A stretch of DNA of 64,000 bases from Buddleja alternifolia (Eukaryota > Streptophyta > Magnoliopsida > Lamiales > Scrophulariaceae), in contig CM033392.1 of the NCBI GenBank assembly GCA_019426215.1, positions 52,937,149 to 53,001,148 on the forward strand, in the 5' to 3' direction. Positions within the stretch are counted from its first letter, which is position 1. Every line of letters starts with the position of its first letter. Shown piece after piece: positions 24,159 through 35,781 of this stretch. The notes under the pieces were generated by a model that saw only the letters and a list, made by a program, of their open reading frames with translations, searched no databases and had not been told where the DNA came from. Both the position numbers and the translations under genes were made by a program.

Positions 24159-26301
24159 TCCAAGGGAAATATTAAGGGGAAATATTTAGACAAAGCTCCA
24201 AGAGCACCAAAGCCCATAACGAGAAGACACGTGAACCAACAAATCCTCTATAAATACGCTACCATAACAGAATTGTGAAAGTTGCATTCTTTATAATATT
24301 CACAAGCTCTACATTTTACATCTCTCCCTACACTCCTTAAAGTAAATATTCTTTATCTTCAAATAAAACATTTGATTAAAACAACAGAATAACTTTGAAC
24401 TACGTACCGGTCTCATCCTCTACGAAGGTACGCAAGCAACTTGATTCACTCAAATGCGGTCAAGTATTTTCTATTATGTACGCAAGTCAAACTCATATAT
24501 TTAACAATTCAACAATTAATTTTATATTGAAGATTCTCTCAAGAGTTATAGTCATCATTTAGATGGTAAATAGACATTATCTCAAAGATGAATTGTGACA
24601 GCCTCATTATGTTAACAAATCGAGCTTAAACGAGATTTTAGCGTGTGATTTTATTAGTCTAATATCGAGTAGTTTGATTTCAATAATTTTTCAACCCGGT
24701 GCTCATTTGATGGTTAAAATTATCTAGAAAAAAAAAATTCAATGGGAATTTTCAGTATCTTAGGAGCTTATGAGCCTTCAAGTCCGATCACAATCAAAAT
24801 CACTTGTACGATTAATTCACAAAACATAGAATTCAGCCTAATTAATTAATACGAGACCCCTTGGCCTGATCATTTTCTTCTACAAATAGTAAACGTAACA
24901 GTTTTGTGGCCTAAAAATTAGGATCTACAGCAACCTCAGAATCTAAATTTGAAAGAGTCATAAATAAATAAATAAAAGAAATAAAACACAGAAAGAAAGA
25001 AACAATAAACCAAGTCTCATATTGTGTAGGATGACCATTTTCCAATCTATGGAAAAATAATTCTCTTTCTTTCTTCATTCCATTGAAAGAACAGAATAAC
25101 CAGAGATTGGACAAACTTTTTCAACTCACTAATTCGTACCATTTTCCAGGTAATTACATTTTTGTATGACTATGATAATAATAATAATAATCTCGAAATT
25201 ATTTCATGATATTCTATATTCATTTCTTCTCCAAATTTTTTTCCTAATATTTTCCCTGGTATTTTGAATAAAAAAATTTGAAGATCATTTAATTATCCTT
25301 TCTTTCACATATGTTGTTGTATTGAACAATTAATTTATGGGAGTATTTGTTCGGAGATGTCAGAAATTCAAGTCCAGGTATAATTTTAAAGAAAATGTGG
25401 ATTTTTGGCTAGATCAATCTTTTATCTTTCTTTTTTTTAATTTCTTATTAATTTGGTTTCAAATGTTTGTCTATATTTTATTTACCCTTTGTAAATTGAG
25501 GTTTTATTGAAGATGAATTATCATGTCCCTGGCACTGAGTTATTTTTATTAATTAAGAAAGAAAAAGAATGGAATTTCTTAAATGTTCAAGTACGTAAAA
25601 TATACACAATTCATAATATGGATATTCCTATGTATATATTATAGTGTGTGATTATATATAGGCACTTAATTGAAAAAAAAATCCCATCCTCCTATCATAT
25701 GTTAAGACACAATTCCAGCTCAAGTAGCTTCATGTATCTATACACTTTATTGTTTTTAAACTAATATAATCGAGCATCAAATTTTATCGAGAAAAGAACA
25801 AGTGTTCAAACTTGAATCGTTATACTTCAACGAATTCTATTCAAATGAGCTTTTAGCTATCAATCTAGAGTCAACTATCAGGTAGTTCGATCTATTCCGA
25901 ACCTGGCCTAACCCCCTTTTACTTTCAGATTAAATGAAGCTTATACGCATTTTGATTGCTCAAAGATTTACAAACAAGTTCTACGAACCCTATTTATCCT
26001 CGCTACAATATCTCACCAAAACTCTTAACCCCAAAAACAACAAATTTCCACCATGAGCTACGCTATATACAACTGTCTATATCAACATCTTTTCACCTCC
26101 TTAATTTTGGCAAGAAATTATTACAGTTAAATGACTTTGATCAATCTAAATACATTAGTACTTTCCAAATCAACGTGGGTGAAAACGGTGGTATATAGCA
26201 TTTTTCGTTCTATCATGTGGTACGACTTTAAGACATACGATAACGTTTCCTAGTACACTACCCAATTTCATCACCAAATGTTTGATTCTTGTCCCCAACA
26301 G
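24159..26301. other. Intergenic DNA, including the inferred leader of the serine-rich gene
   Basis: No protein gene. 24160-24530 contains a TATA-like CTATAAATACGC and repeated GTACGCAAG words and may be an LTR fragment, but no partner is found. A possible leader exon ends at CATTTTCCAG/GTAATT (25149/25150), with acceptor CCCCAACAG/G (26301), implying a 1.15-kb 5' UTR intron for the next gene. That intron is inference. Confidence 0.4.
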
Positions 26302-26340
26302 GTTTCTCCAAACCAGTTTTCTGCTATCCAAGGACAAGAA

Positions 26341-26676
26341 ATGGCAGAGGAATCAAAGACAAAAAACGAAAACTACGAGAAACCAAAGATCATCGTCCCA
26401 AACATCTACATAGACGAAATGAAAACCCCGACCCGTTCATCGTCCTCTATCCCGTCCTCACCGGTTGGCAACAAACTAAGAAAGTCGGCAAGTATCAGAC
26501 AAAACTGTTTATGCTCCCCAACCCAACACGCCGGCTCCTTCAGATGCCGTTACCACAGAAGCACTAGCATGCCACGTAGTAGCATGTCAGTCGGGTCAAA
26601 GCTTTCGGAGTTAACGGGCAAATCTCCCGAGATGTGTGATAATCTGCTCATGGCTGGCCATAATCAAGGGACCTGA
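26341..26676 (+). CDS. Small serine-rich protein with CLCSPT-GSFRC motif
   Basis: 111 aa from an ATG in good plant context (GAAATGGC). An upstream in-frame ATG at 26278 would add 21 residues, but it precedes a likely splice acceptor at 26301, so I prefer the downstream start. The protein has a polar N-terminus with PKIIVPNIYIDE, a Ser/Pro run (about residues 33-43), then at 56-73 the motif CLCSPTQHAGSFRCRYHR, diagnostic of a family of small plant serine-rich proteins of unknown biochemical function. A Ser-rich basic stretch follows (74-90). There is no signal peptide or membrane segment. Cys spacing suggests metal or redox chemistry, but nothing establishes it. Confidence 0.8.
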   Translation: MAEESKTKNENYEKPKIIVPNIYIDEMKTPTRSSSSIPSSPVGNKLRKSASIRQNCLCSPTQHAGSFRCRYHRSTSMPRSSMSVGSKLSELTGKSPEMCDNLLMAGHNQGT

Positions 26677-27778
26677 TTAAATCAAGTTAATGATGCAACA
26701 TAATGTGAAGAGATTTTACTGATAAAAAAATAGAAGAAATTCTTGATAGATTGTGTTCATAATGTTTCGGTTTCTGAGCTCGAGTTATTTTTATGGCTCG
26801 TGTTATCGATTTGTTCGAAAATCGATCACGGAAGTTCTCAATAAAGACTTGTATGTGTATATTTGATACAATATCTTCTATGACTCTCTTGCAATATGAA
26901 TACAAGTAATGCATTGAATAAGAGTGAGTAAGAATAGTTAGATAGGTAGTTGGGATGCTATATACTACTCCCTTTGTGTGTTATTTACGAGTCTAATTTG
27001 ACCTGACACGGAGTTTTAAATTTAGATGATGGTTGGAAAGGTGATTTTTTTGTGTATTGTTTAAAGTAGTGGTCGAGAGCTCGTAACTTCAAGTGGATGA
27101 TTTTAAGTTGAGAGGATATTTTAAGGAAAAAATTTCTATTTTAAGAAGTGAGCATAGTTATGGGATGTCTTGAAAAGAAAATAATAGCTATACTTTGGGA
27201 TTGAGAGAGCACTATATTCCAAGATAATTGAAGGACATGGCACACATACCTCCTACTTGCAATAGTGTTTTTCCGCTCTGGGAGATGAAAAAACTTAAAT
27301 GAGGTAGGATTGAGCGTCAGCCGCCGTGTTGAGATACAATTTAGATTTTCTATTCTAATACGGTATTCCATCTCGTATTTCACATGATATACACATGCCA
27401 AATGTAATAATGTTTATTATATATTTACTTGGTTGTGGATTCCATATATTTGGCATCCATCTATCAAATAAAATACAAGATAAATTAGAGAATGGAATAG
27501 AGTATCTAATTTGGCTAAAATAGCGGTTAGCAACCGAGTGACTCAAACTAAACCGAGGAATCAGACCCGCGACCATAACTCTGATACTATTATGTAACCC
27601 ATTGCATGTTGTGCTAAAAACTATAGTTGTTAGTAGTAATACAACTCAAATCTTTAGACCGTAAAACAGCTCAACCGTCGCGTTTCAATTGTGGCCGAGT
27701 CACGCGATCAACGGCTGCCACAGGAACATATATTGGATTAAACTGAAGAACAACATGGTTCGTTCCATACTACTGTTC

Positions 27779-27813
<35 letters not shown>

Positions 27814-27904
27814 GGATTCCTATATATTATAAATAAACACAACCTACACAAAACTATTTGTATAGCAGAAGCATATGATTCCACCAAGAGAGAGTTTATT
27901 AAAA
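26677..27904. other. Intergenic DNA
   Basis: The presumed 3' UTR is followed by AT-rich DNA with no recognisable gene. A (TA)n run lies at about 27783-27812. Confidence 0.5.
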
Positions 27905-28161
27905 GGGATAATTACGGTCACACTCCCTCAATGATGGGGTAATTACACAAATCTCCCCTCACTAATTGATAATTACAAATACACTCCCTCATGTTAAAGA
28001 TTTTTTACAATTGCACCCCTTGTGTGTAACAATTCTTACAAATACACCCCCTGTAAACATTACAAATAGACCCCCTGATAGGGTGTGTTCGTAATTATTA
28101 ATTAGTGAAAGGAGGTTTGTGTAATTACCCCATCATTAGCGGGTGTGAGTGTAATTATCCC
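27905..28161. mobile_element. Small MULE-like MITE (257 bp)
   Basis: Terminal inverted repeats of about 55 bp: GGGATAATTACGGTCACACT at the left; the right end in reverse reads GGGATAATTACACTCACACC. The flanks are TTATTAAAA (27896-27904) and CTATTAAAA (28162-28170), a 9-bp duplication with one change. The interior has repeated TACAAATACACYCCC words on alternating strands. Its terminus resembles those of the 1669-2800 and 32820-33909 elements. Confidence 0.8.
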
Positions 28162-29091
28162 CTATTAAAATTACCTACTCACAGGCTCTGCGCAACTAAG
28201 ACATGGAAAAACATTCAAATGCTGATCCTAACATAAAATAAATTTTAGAACCTGAAGAATCAGGCAGCGACGGCCTGGAAAGGCTCTCTGTCATCGGCTT
28301 CAATCTGTCACGAAGATACCGTAAATTGCATGGCTTCAATCTGTCACGAAGATGCCGTAAATTGCATGGAAAATACTCGCTTCGACTTTCACAAGCTATC
28401 GTCTTCTTTAGGGGACATATACAGACCAACAAATCAAAGAACGTTCGAAAGTATAGAAGGTTAAAAGAATCTTATCTTCTTGCAATAAACGTAATCTTTG
28501 ATCCAATTAAGTTTCCCAACTCTACATTTCATACTTATTCCAATTTGATATGTCATCTTGTATTGTATTCCTCACCAGATGCACGCCAAGTGTGTAAAAT
28601 ATTTCCTTAAACACTTAAAACACACATTGGGCACGAATTACACACACTTGATGTACATATATAATGAGAACTGCAAGATGAAATTCTTGAGGTGGTATAT
28701 ACATTTCGGATCCACTATTTCAATATTAGTGTTTCTTCTTGTATTCCACTTAAATATGCACGTCAAGTGTATAAATGTTGCCTTTAAATTACTCTTGACG
28801 TGCATCTATGAAATAAAATACAAGTCAAAACATCAAATTGAAATAGACTATCTGAGGTACAACATATTTGGAGAAAACAAAAAAAGAGGGATGATTATAA
28901 TAAACAAGGGAACACATTTAACACCTCCGGTGCATGGAGTTTTCATAAGCCTTTTTTCACAATATATACAATACAAATATCATTCAAGCTGACCCGTCAC
29001 TACAGGAGGACGCAAAACATTGGCAGCTAAACATACGAACCGTACAAACTATGCTGTACACCAAGAACAAGGATTCTGTTAGGCTATGTTT
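28162..29091. other. Intergenic DNA with a 36-bp tandem duplication
   Basis: A 36-bp unit starting GGCTTCAATCTGTCACGAAG is present twice in tandem (28296-28331 and 28332-28367, one difference). Frames crossing it (minus 28196-28432) do not match a family I know. The right part is probably the XERICO-like gene's 3' region. Confidence 0.5.
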
Positions 29092-29164
29092 GGACCTCGA
29101 ATTTCAGTGAGGAAAATATATCCATTTTCCGCTTCTCACTAAACTCCTTGATCCAAACATAGCA
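29092..29164. repeat. Near-palindromic hairpin in the 3' UTR of the RING gene
   Basis: GGCTATGTTTGGACCTCGAA on one side pairs with the inverted GATCCAAACATAGC on the other. Further pairing (CAGTGAG/CTCACT, GGAAAAT/ATTTTCC) gives arms of about 30 bp and a small loop. It lies just past the stop codon of the minus-strand gene, so it should be transcribed. Most likely a tiny MITE. Confidence 0.7.
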
Positions 29165-29173
29165 TTGAATTAC

Positions 29174-29629
29174 TCACATAGGGCAAGCATCTTCTTCCAC
29201 TTCTTGAGGCATCACATAATTCCGACAAAGAGGGCACGTGGCGTTCCAAAATTTCAACCACTTCTCCAAACATGACTTATGGAAAATGTGGCCACAAGAA
29301 AGGCGGTTAATTTCGGCCTTTGGATTGAATTCAGTGAGGCAGATTGAACACTCTTGTTTGGGACAGTCAACGGTGAAGATTGAGTCGTACATCATTGCTG
29401 GTGATCGGGTTCTAAACTCCTCCATGTATGATTCTGAGGGATTTCTATGACATTCAGACGAGTATGTGGGCTCCACAGATAACTCTTCCCATGATGCGAT
29501 ATGGATCCCGATCGAATGGAGTATAGAACGAACAATTTCCTTGACTATGGAGATTGATATTGCGGTGTTTGCTAGAATAACGCAGAGTACTCCAGCATCA
29601 GCTGGAGTTGGATAAGAGGAAATAGCCAT
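29174..29629 (-). CDS. XERICO: XERICO-like RING-H2 E3 ubiquitin ligase
   Basis: 151 aa. The start is MAISSYPTPADAGVLCVILA, which aligns with the XERICO N-terminus; 35 more codons are open upstream, but they precede the splice acceptor. Residues about 11-36 form a hydrophobic anchor (AGVLCVILANTAISISIVKE). The conserved YMEEFRTRSPAM block follows in the middle. Residues 94-135 are a RING-H2: CSIC-X14-C-G-H-IF-H-KS-C-X11-CPLC, all eight metal ligands present, with CLEKWLKFWNATCPLC as in XERICO. Family knowledge: XERICO-type ligases act with E2 enzymes and raise abscisic-acid level and drought tolerance in Arabidopsis. Whether this copy does so is inference. The gene stands alone on the minus strand and has a long inferred leader intron. 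Confidence 0.92.
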   Translation of the reverse strand: MAISSYPTPADAGVLCVILANTAISISIVKEIVRSILHSIGIHIASWEELSVEPTYSSECHRNPSESYMEEFRTRSPAMMYDSIFTVDCPKQECSICLTEFNPKAEINRLSCGHIFHKSCLEKWLKFWNATCPLCRNYVMPQEVEEDACPM

Positions 29630-29645
29630 CTTTTGCGCGTCTAAC

Positions 29646-31067
29646 CTAATGAAAAAATGATAGTCTTGAGTTAGCCAAAGTGAAATGAAAACTACGAAGA
29701 AATGGAATACATGCCACGAGCAAATTGAAGACATTCAATAGACAAACTTATTTCCTAGAAATCTACTTTTGAACAGGTAATGACAGAGAAAAATATGACA
29801 GAATACAGGGATTTCGGAGAAAAAGAAGGTGAAATGCTAATTTGCTTTATTGGCAAGGCACGAAAGTGTAATATGCTTTTAGCAACAGATTAAGTTATGG
29901 TCATTTCTCAAACATCAGGGTATTTTTGGTACTTATGGTCTCATGCAAGGGGTGTCTATGTAATTTACCCTAGAATATATTGTGACTCCTCCTCCTCCCC
30001 CCACCCCGACCTTCCCTGTTCTACTCAGCAAGGCTACGTAATGGATACATCCTCAAAAGTTTACACATACATCAAACAAAAAATATTGTAGTTATGGATA
30101 GAAAAATATGCTCAGTTTTGAGAAGTTGATACACCAAGTAAAAAACTAATTGCAAGAAATGCAAACATAATCATGTAAACATGCTCTACTATATAGACAT
30201 AGCTAGATCGCAAGGCTCACAATAAATCCAAATTAGAAGTTTGTAACACGATTGCGAAACAACTAATATAGCTTTTTCCAAGTATAAGAAGCAAAAACAA
30301 AAGTTCAGCTAATACATAAACTTACTTTGCGATTTAAATGTGTACTTAATCACTCGACAACTACCAAAGATAATGCTTCTAAGAGACCAGAACAAACAAT
30401 GCAAATGAACAAAATCAAAAAAAGGGTTTTTTTTTCTCAATTAAATAGTCATCTGAATAATGAAAATGTGTAAACAGATAATCAAGAATCCAATATTCCT
30501 CCTTTTCATTTTGTTTTTACCCCCCAACCCACCCCACCCTCCTCAAAAGAAAAAAAGATAAGAACTAAAGAACCACTAAATTTAAGCCACACAGAGTAAC
30601 TTATATATATATATATATATATTATGCTTTTCTACATCCAAAAGAAAGGAAATTAAAAAAAAGAAAAGAAAAGCTCAGAACAAGCATAAATAATCATCTG
30701 TACAAATGAACTTCTGAAGAGAAATTATGAAATACATAGATGCGCATAGTTATTAATCATCCATCTTAAAAGAACCAGTAATTTAAACAAGATTATATGC
30801 AAAAAAAACCAGAGAAGCAGCTAAGCATAAATAATAAAGCAAATATCATTAGCTGCACTAAAGCAAAAAAGGAAAGATCCATACAAAATTAGAAATTTGA
30901 GATCACCCAAAGATCCATCTAACTTCACAAATAAAAACCCACCAAGAATTGCAAGAAAAACGAATCTTAGTTGTTCTCTAAAAACCTAAAAATTAAAACA
31001 TGTATATATATATATATATATGATTTATGTAGGAAATAAAAGACCAATAAAGCATAGATATACTCAC
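29646..31067 (-). other. Inferred 5' UTR intron of the XERICO-like gene
   Basis: On the minus strand a donor CAACCT/GTGAGTA (31068/31067) and an acceptor TTTTTTCATTAG/GTTAGAC (29646/29645) bound a 1422-bp T-rich stretch that ends 16 nt before the ATG. It contains the dispersed repeat 29895-29976 and TA runs. The first exon would be about 31068-31165, with a TATA-like ATTATATATTATC near 31190-31200. Confidence 0.6.
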
Positions 31068-31199
31068 AGGTTGAGAGATTGAGCTGAAAATTAAGTTCTT
31101 TTATGAGAAGGGAGCTTAATATGTGGAGAAGAGAGAGAATTTTTGTGCATATGGTGAAGAATTGAGTTGGGTTTTGACAAATAGGCAGATAATATATAA

Positions 31200-31892
31200 T
31201 CTTCTTTTATTTTATTTTATATTCTATTCTATTTAAAGATGAGTCTTTATTTATTTATTATATTGCTACTAAAAGGACTGTTGACCCCACCACAATTATC
31301 AAGTTTCTTTCCTCCACCTTTTCAATGGTGAAATTCTACGGTGGATCGAGATTATTGGTCTCGATTCACAAATCACCGTTGGATTGGGGGTAATTTAGTA
31401 ATTGTCCCCCTAGTAGGGTATCCAATGATGATTTGTGAATTGTAAATTTGGTCTCGCGGGATATTGTTTTTTGGTCTCAAGATTTACGGAATATACTTTT
31501 AGTCCTATAGATAATAAAATTCTAAAAAATTGGTCATGTCTGTCAATTTTTGGACAGAAAATGAGCTAGTGCACCTCACGCACATCACGTTGCCGTCAAG
31601 TTATAATTTGTGATATAAAAATATTAAGAACATACAGAAATATAAATAAAAAAATTGAAAATTGTTCAACCCCTCCCCCCTCCATAGCACCAAACACAGT
31701 GGCCCTTGCCCCAACACCATTTGTCGCTGCTGAACTCAATTTCTCAGGCGGCAATGTGGTGGTGCATGATTTAGGATTTGGGGATCTAGGGGAGGTGGTG
31801 TTGAGGGGTTTGGAGGGCGGCTAGGCTAGGCGGGGGTGGCAGAGGCGGAATGGTATTGGGGGGTGGTGGGCAGTGGGGGTTGGGGGTTGAAG
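31200..31892. other. Intergenic DNA
   Basis: Upstream region of the XERICO-like gene. Short inverted words near 31340-31440 (GGTGGATCGAG, TCACAAATCACCGTTGGAT/ATCCAATGATGATTTGTGA) suggest a small degenerate MITE. No gene. Confidence 0.4.
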
Positions 31893-32363
31893 TAGGGATG
31901 ACAATGAATCCGAGTGTAACGAGTACCCACCCCTGATCCGCCTTGTTTGGGGCGGGTATGAGTAAAAAAAATGGGGTCCGGTCGTGTTCGGGTATCAAAA
32001 TTCAAGACCCGGCCAGGTCCGGACAGAATAACGAGTCCAGTAGATACTCATCCCGTACTCAAACCAAGACCCAAACTCACCCGTGTTATTTATATATTAT
32101 TTCATTATTTTATATATCTAATTATTATTTAATATTGATGAGTATTAATTAATTGAATCCACTAAAAGTGCTATATCAAATAGCAACTTAGCTTAAGTTC
32201 AAAAAAAAAAAGTGTTTGTGAGAAATAGACAAAAAAATGTCAAAAAAATAGAAGTTGGCCTGGTCTACCGGGTCCAGGAGAGGTCTGGGTATTGAAAATG
32301 TTTAACGGGGCGGGTCTTGAGTCCTGTAATATCTGGCTCATACCCGCCCCGTTGCTATCCCTA
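31893..32363. mobile_element. hAT-type element (TAGGGATG ends)
   Basis: The ends are TAGGGATGACAATGAATCC and the inverted GGGGCGGGT...CAACGG-GATAGGGA form (right end TTGCTATCCCTA). The 8-bp flanks are GGTTGAAG (31885-31892) and GGTCGAAG (32364-32371). The duplicated copy at about 46655 still has GGTTGAAG, confirming the original target. Only the right half of this element exists in that second copy. Confidence 0.85.
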
Positions 32364-32819
32364 GGTCGAAGACATGAAGAAGACAACCTCCCATCCTTTT
32401 TTTTCTTTTTTTAATAATTTTTTTGTATATTTTGAATTTATATTAAAAAGATTTCCCAAATTAAAACAAAGTTGAATTTATTTTGTATACACACATTTTT
32501 TCGTCTATTTTTTTTTTACGATTGGGGATCAAAGTTGCAACTTTTTGAATTATATGGGACTAATTCACAATTTTATAGATCCAATGTTTAACTATAACTT
32601 AAAATAAATAAAAAATACAAATAAATAAAATGTAATATATCATCGGCTAAACATTGATCAATTCGCCTTATCCTGCAATATAGTAAATATTAATTACATA
32701 AATTTAATAAGCTGCATTTATTGCATATTAAACTAAAAGAAAGTACAAATAAGGATAAGAGTTAAAAGTTGACATACAATTGAATTATATTCAAACTTTG
32801 GGTACCTAACCTAGAATTT

Positions 32820-33909
32820 GGGTTATTTGCATCCACCTCCCCTGAGGTTTTGACCTTTAGCAAGGACACCCCCTCATCAATTAGAATTTGGCATCCACAC
32901 CCCCTATGAATAAAAAAATTTATACACTACCCTTTTTGGCCTTAGTTTATATTTTTATTTCCTATTTTGTATTTTTCATTTCGTTCCTTTTTTTTCTTAT
33001 TAAATAAAAAAATGAATATAAGTTAAGCTTATGAAAATTCTGAATTACAAATAATTTTAATGAAAACTAATTTTCAATTAAAATGAGTTATAACAAATAT
33101 TTTAAAGCAAAAATTACTAAACCTCCAACACCACCAAATAGAGTTTTTATATCCACAAAATATATACCAGAATTTTTTTTCCATCTCAAATACCCATTTT
33201 ACAATCTTTTCATGCGAAATAACACAATAAACAAAAATCTAAAAATTGAAATAGTAGTTTCGGTTTAATCTCCTTTCTTAAGTACTTGTAGATGATTATG
33301 AAGAGGTCGAACGAATTATTTGATAAATTATGAATCTCATTGTTTATTTTCACTATCATAAATATATTTCAAATTATAATATTTTATTTCCAAGTGAATG
33401 TTTAATTTATTTTTTTTATATTTATTTTACTTCTTATTAGTCTTATTTCTACTTAGTACAAAAAAGAAGAAAAATACGAATTGAAAAAGAAGAAGAAAAA
33501 TCTATATATAAACTTTTTATTTTTTATAAAATAAATAAAATATTACTGGTTTATTAAAAGTTTTTTGAAACATTAAAAATATAATTCAAGAAACACACAA
33601 AGGGAATTGGAAAAATGCATACCAGTTTTATTTAAAATAAGTTTGATATACATATTTTTAGATAAAAGTAACTATTCATTAGAATTAATGAAAAACTATC
33701 ATGAGGGTATTTCTTTTATCTATTTAATAAGAAAAAGAAAGGAATGAAATGAAAAATACAAAATAGGAAATAAAAATATAAACTAAGGGCAAGAAGGGTA
33801 GTTTATAAATTTTTTTACACATAGGGGGTGTGGATGCCAAATTCTAATTGATGAGGGGGTGTCCTTGCCAAAGATCAAAACCTCAGGGGAGGTGGATGCA
33901 AATAACCCC
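32820..33909. mobile_element. Long-TIR MULE-like element with confirmed empty site
   Basis: Near-perfect inverted repeats of about 185 bp (GGGTTATTTGCATCCACCTC at the left, mirrored at the right). The 9-bp duplication CTAGAATTT lies at 32811-32819 and 33910-33918. Unit 3 has the unoccupied site as CTTAGAATTTCATC near 47095, proving insertion. The 1090-bp interior is AT-rich and carries no transposase. Confidence 0.95.
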
Positions 33910-34964
33910 CTAGAATTTTATCTATATATAATTTTGTATTGTTACTTAAAATGGTTATGTACTTCGCACCTTAATTCGTCTTGTTCTCTAGGCTCAAATG
34001 GCTAGGGTTCCGCCTAATTGGATAATTTTTCGAATGTCTCGAGATAATCATAATAGGAAGTCATATAGTGAAGTTTAAATATGGAGTTTATATTATAACA
34101 ATGATTGTGATGATACGGAATTTACAATTCCAAAAGTTATTGAGAATTACTCCGCATGGCTTTTTGCTAAGAAACAAACGACTTTTTGGAAGACAAAGAA
34201 AGTTAAGAAAGTGTAAATATGCATGTGAAAATCACATGGCATGAATTTAACCTTTTAAACAGATTCATTGAACAGAGCTATATACATACAAAACTCAAGT
34301 TGTACTCTTCTATTTTGTAAATTCAAAGCCAACATTGGATACGATGGTTACTAAATCTTCCCACATTTTCCGAGAATGTAACAAAGTGGCTTTTATTTAG
34401 GATGGAAAGAGAAACGAAGCTACTCAATACTCCATTTGAGATCGTTTAATGAAAATTCGTTTGAGCTTGGTTTTTTAATATATCAAATCAAGTTTGAACA
34501 CCTTTTTATGTGTTCGATAAGTTTGAAGTATGACTAGATGCTCGATTAGTAAAAAATGATTGTACAAAATAATTAAGTACCCGAGATCAACTCGTACTCG
34601 GCTCGATTGAAGCTCGTCTCGATTAACAATTAAACCAAGCTCAAACACAAATTGTGAAACTCGATAATAATTAAGACAAGTTTGAACAATAACTCATTCG
34701 ACTGGACTCGAGCTGTGTACAATCCTATCTTTATCAATTTTTATTTTAAAAAATGATATTTAGGAGATGCCACTTGAACACAATTCATTGTGTCATTAAA
34801 AAAATATAACGCATCTCCTGAGTATCTTTCCCATGTGATTTTGTTGATTGTGTTTGTTTCTTTGTTACTCCATTAATTTTTCAAGAATCAACATGTACAA
34901 CGTATTCATTCAATAAAACAAGAGAATGATTTAATCAATTTCAAATAAATGCATTTGCATGTCA

Positions 34965-35085
34965 ATAATAACAATAGTAATAATAATAATAATAATAATA
35001 GTAGTAGTAGTAGTAATAGTAATAATAATATAGTAGTAGTAGTAGTAGTACCACTACTACTAATAATAATAATAATAATAAGATG
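34965..35085. repeat. TAA/TAG trinucleotide microsatellite
   Basis: An (ATA/GTA)n compound repeat with one inverted ACTACTACT segment. The allelic position in unit 3 (59505-59654) carries a longer TAA array. The long Asn, Ser, Ile or Leu frames across it are artefacts. Confidence 0.9.
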
Positions 35086-35781
35086 CCCTATTAAAAAACA
35101 TCAGCCTTTTATTGGGGGCCAGTGTAATTCCCATGTTTGTTGCCTTGAAACATGGTAGATTGTTGGCATGTCACATGAAACTTAATTTATAAGCTAATAA
35201 TTATTAATATAATTTATTTTAAAATACTTAGATAAAAATGTACATATATTATATAAGTACTACTATATTAATCGTTTATTTAATCAGTTCAAATCATAGG
35301 TTATATATGCGTGTAACACTTATGTCAAATATATACACGGGTAGCTAAAATACGGAGAGGAAAAAAGTTGTGATGTGGAGAAAAAAACGAACATTCTATA
35401 TATCATAATCACTCGTGTATAGCAGTGTAAGTGAATCGCTTCGAGCCGATAAAGGTATTGTTAATGTTTGATTAATCTTTATCGAACTTCAAAATTTATG
35501 TTTGAGCTTGTTTTGGTTGTTAATTTGGTCAAGTTTGAACGAACTTTAAAGCGTTTCACAACTAAGCAAGAGATAAGTTGGACCGCGTTTAATGTGCATG
35601 CTCAACACCAAAAATTGTCCATCACAATTTTATTTGAGAGAAGATCATGTTGTGATATTCTATGAGTTGCTATATGTATAGGAGAAGAAATAATGGTACT
35701 AATTAAATGTATCTATGTGGATCACTAACTTAAGTTTGTGTTGATTATATTCCATGGACTAATCATTGACAAATTGGTAAA

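Noticed and set aside
28196..28992. Frames at 28196-28432 (-), 28326-28610 (+) and 28558-28992 (+)
   Set aside because: No recognisable family, compositional bias of AT-rich intergenic DNA, and one is built on a 36-bp tandem duplication.
29630..29734. 35-codon upstream extension of the XERICO-like protein
   Set aside because: It runs through the inferred splice acceptor at 29646, and family members start at the MxxSSYP-type methionine.
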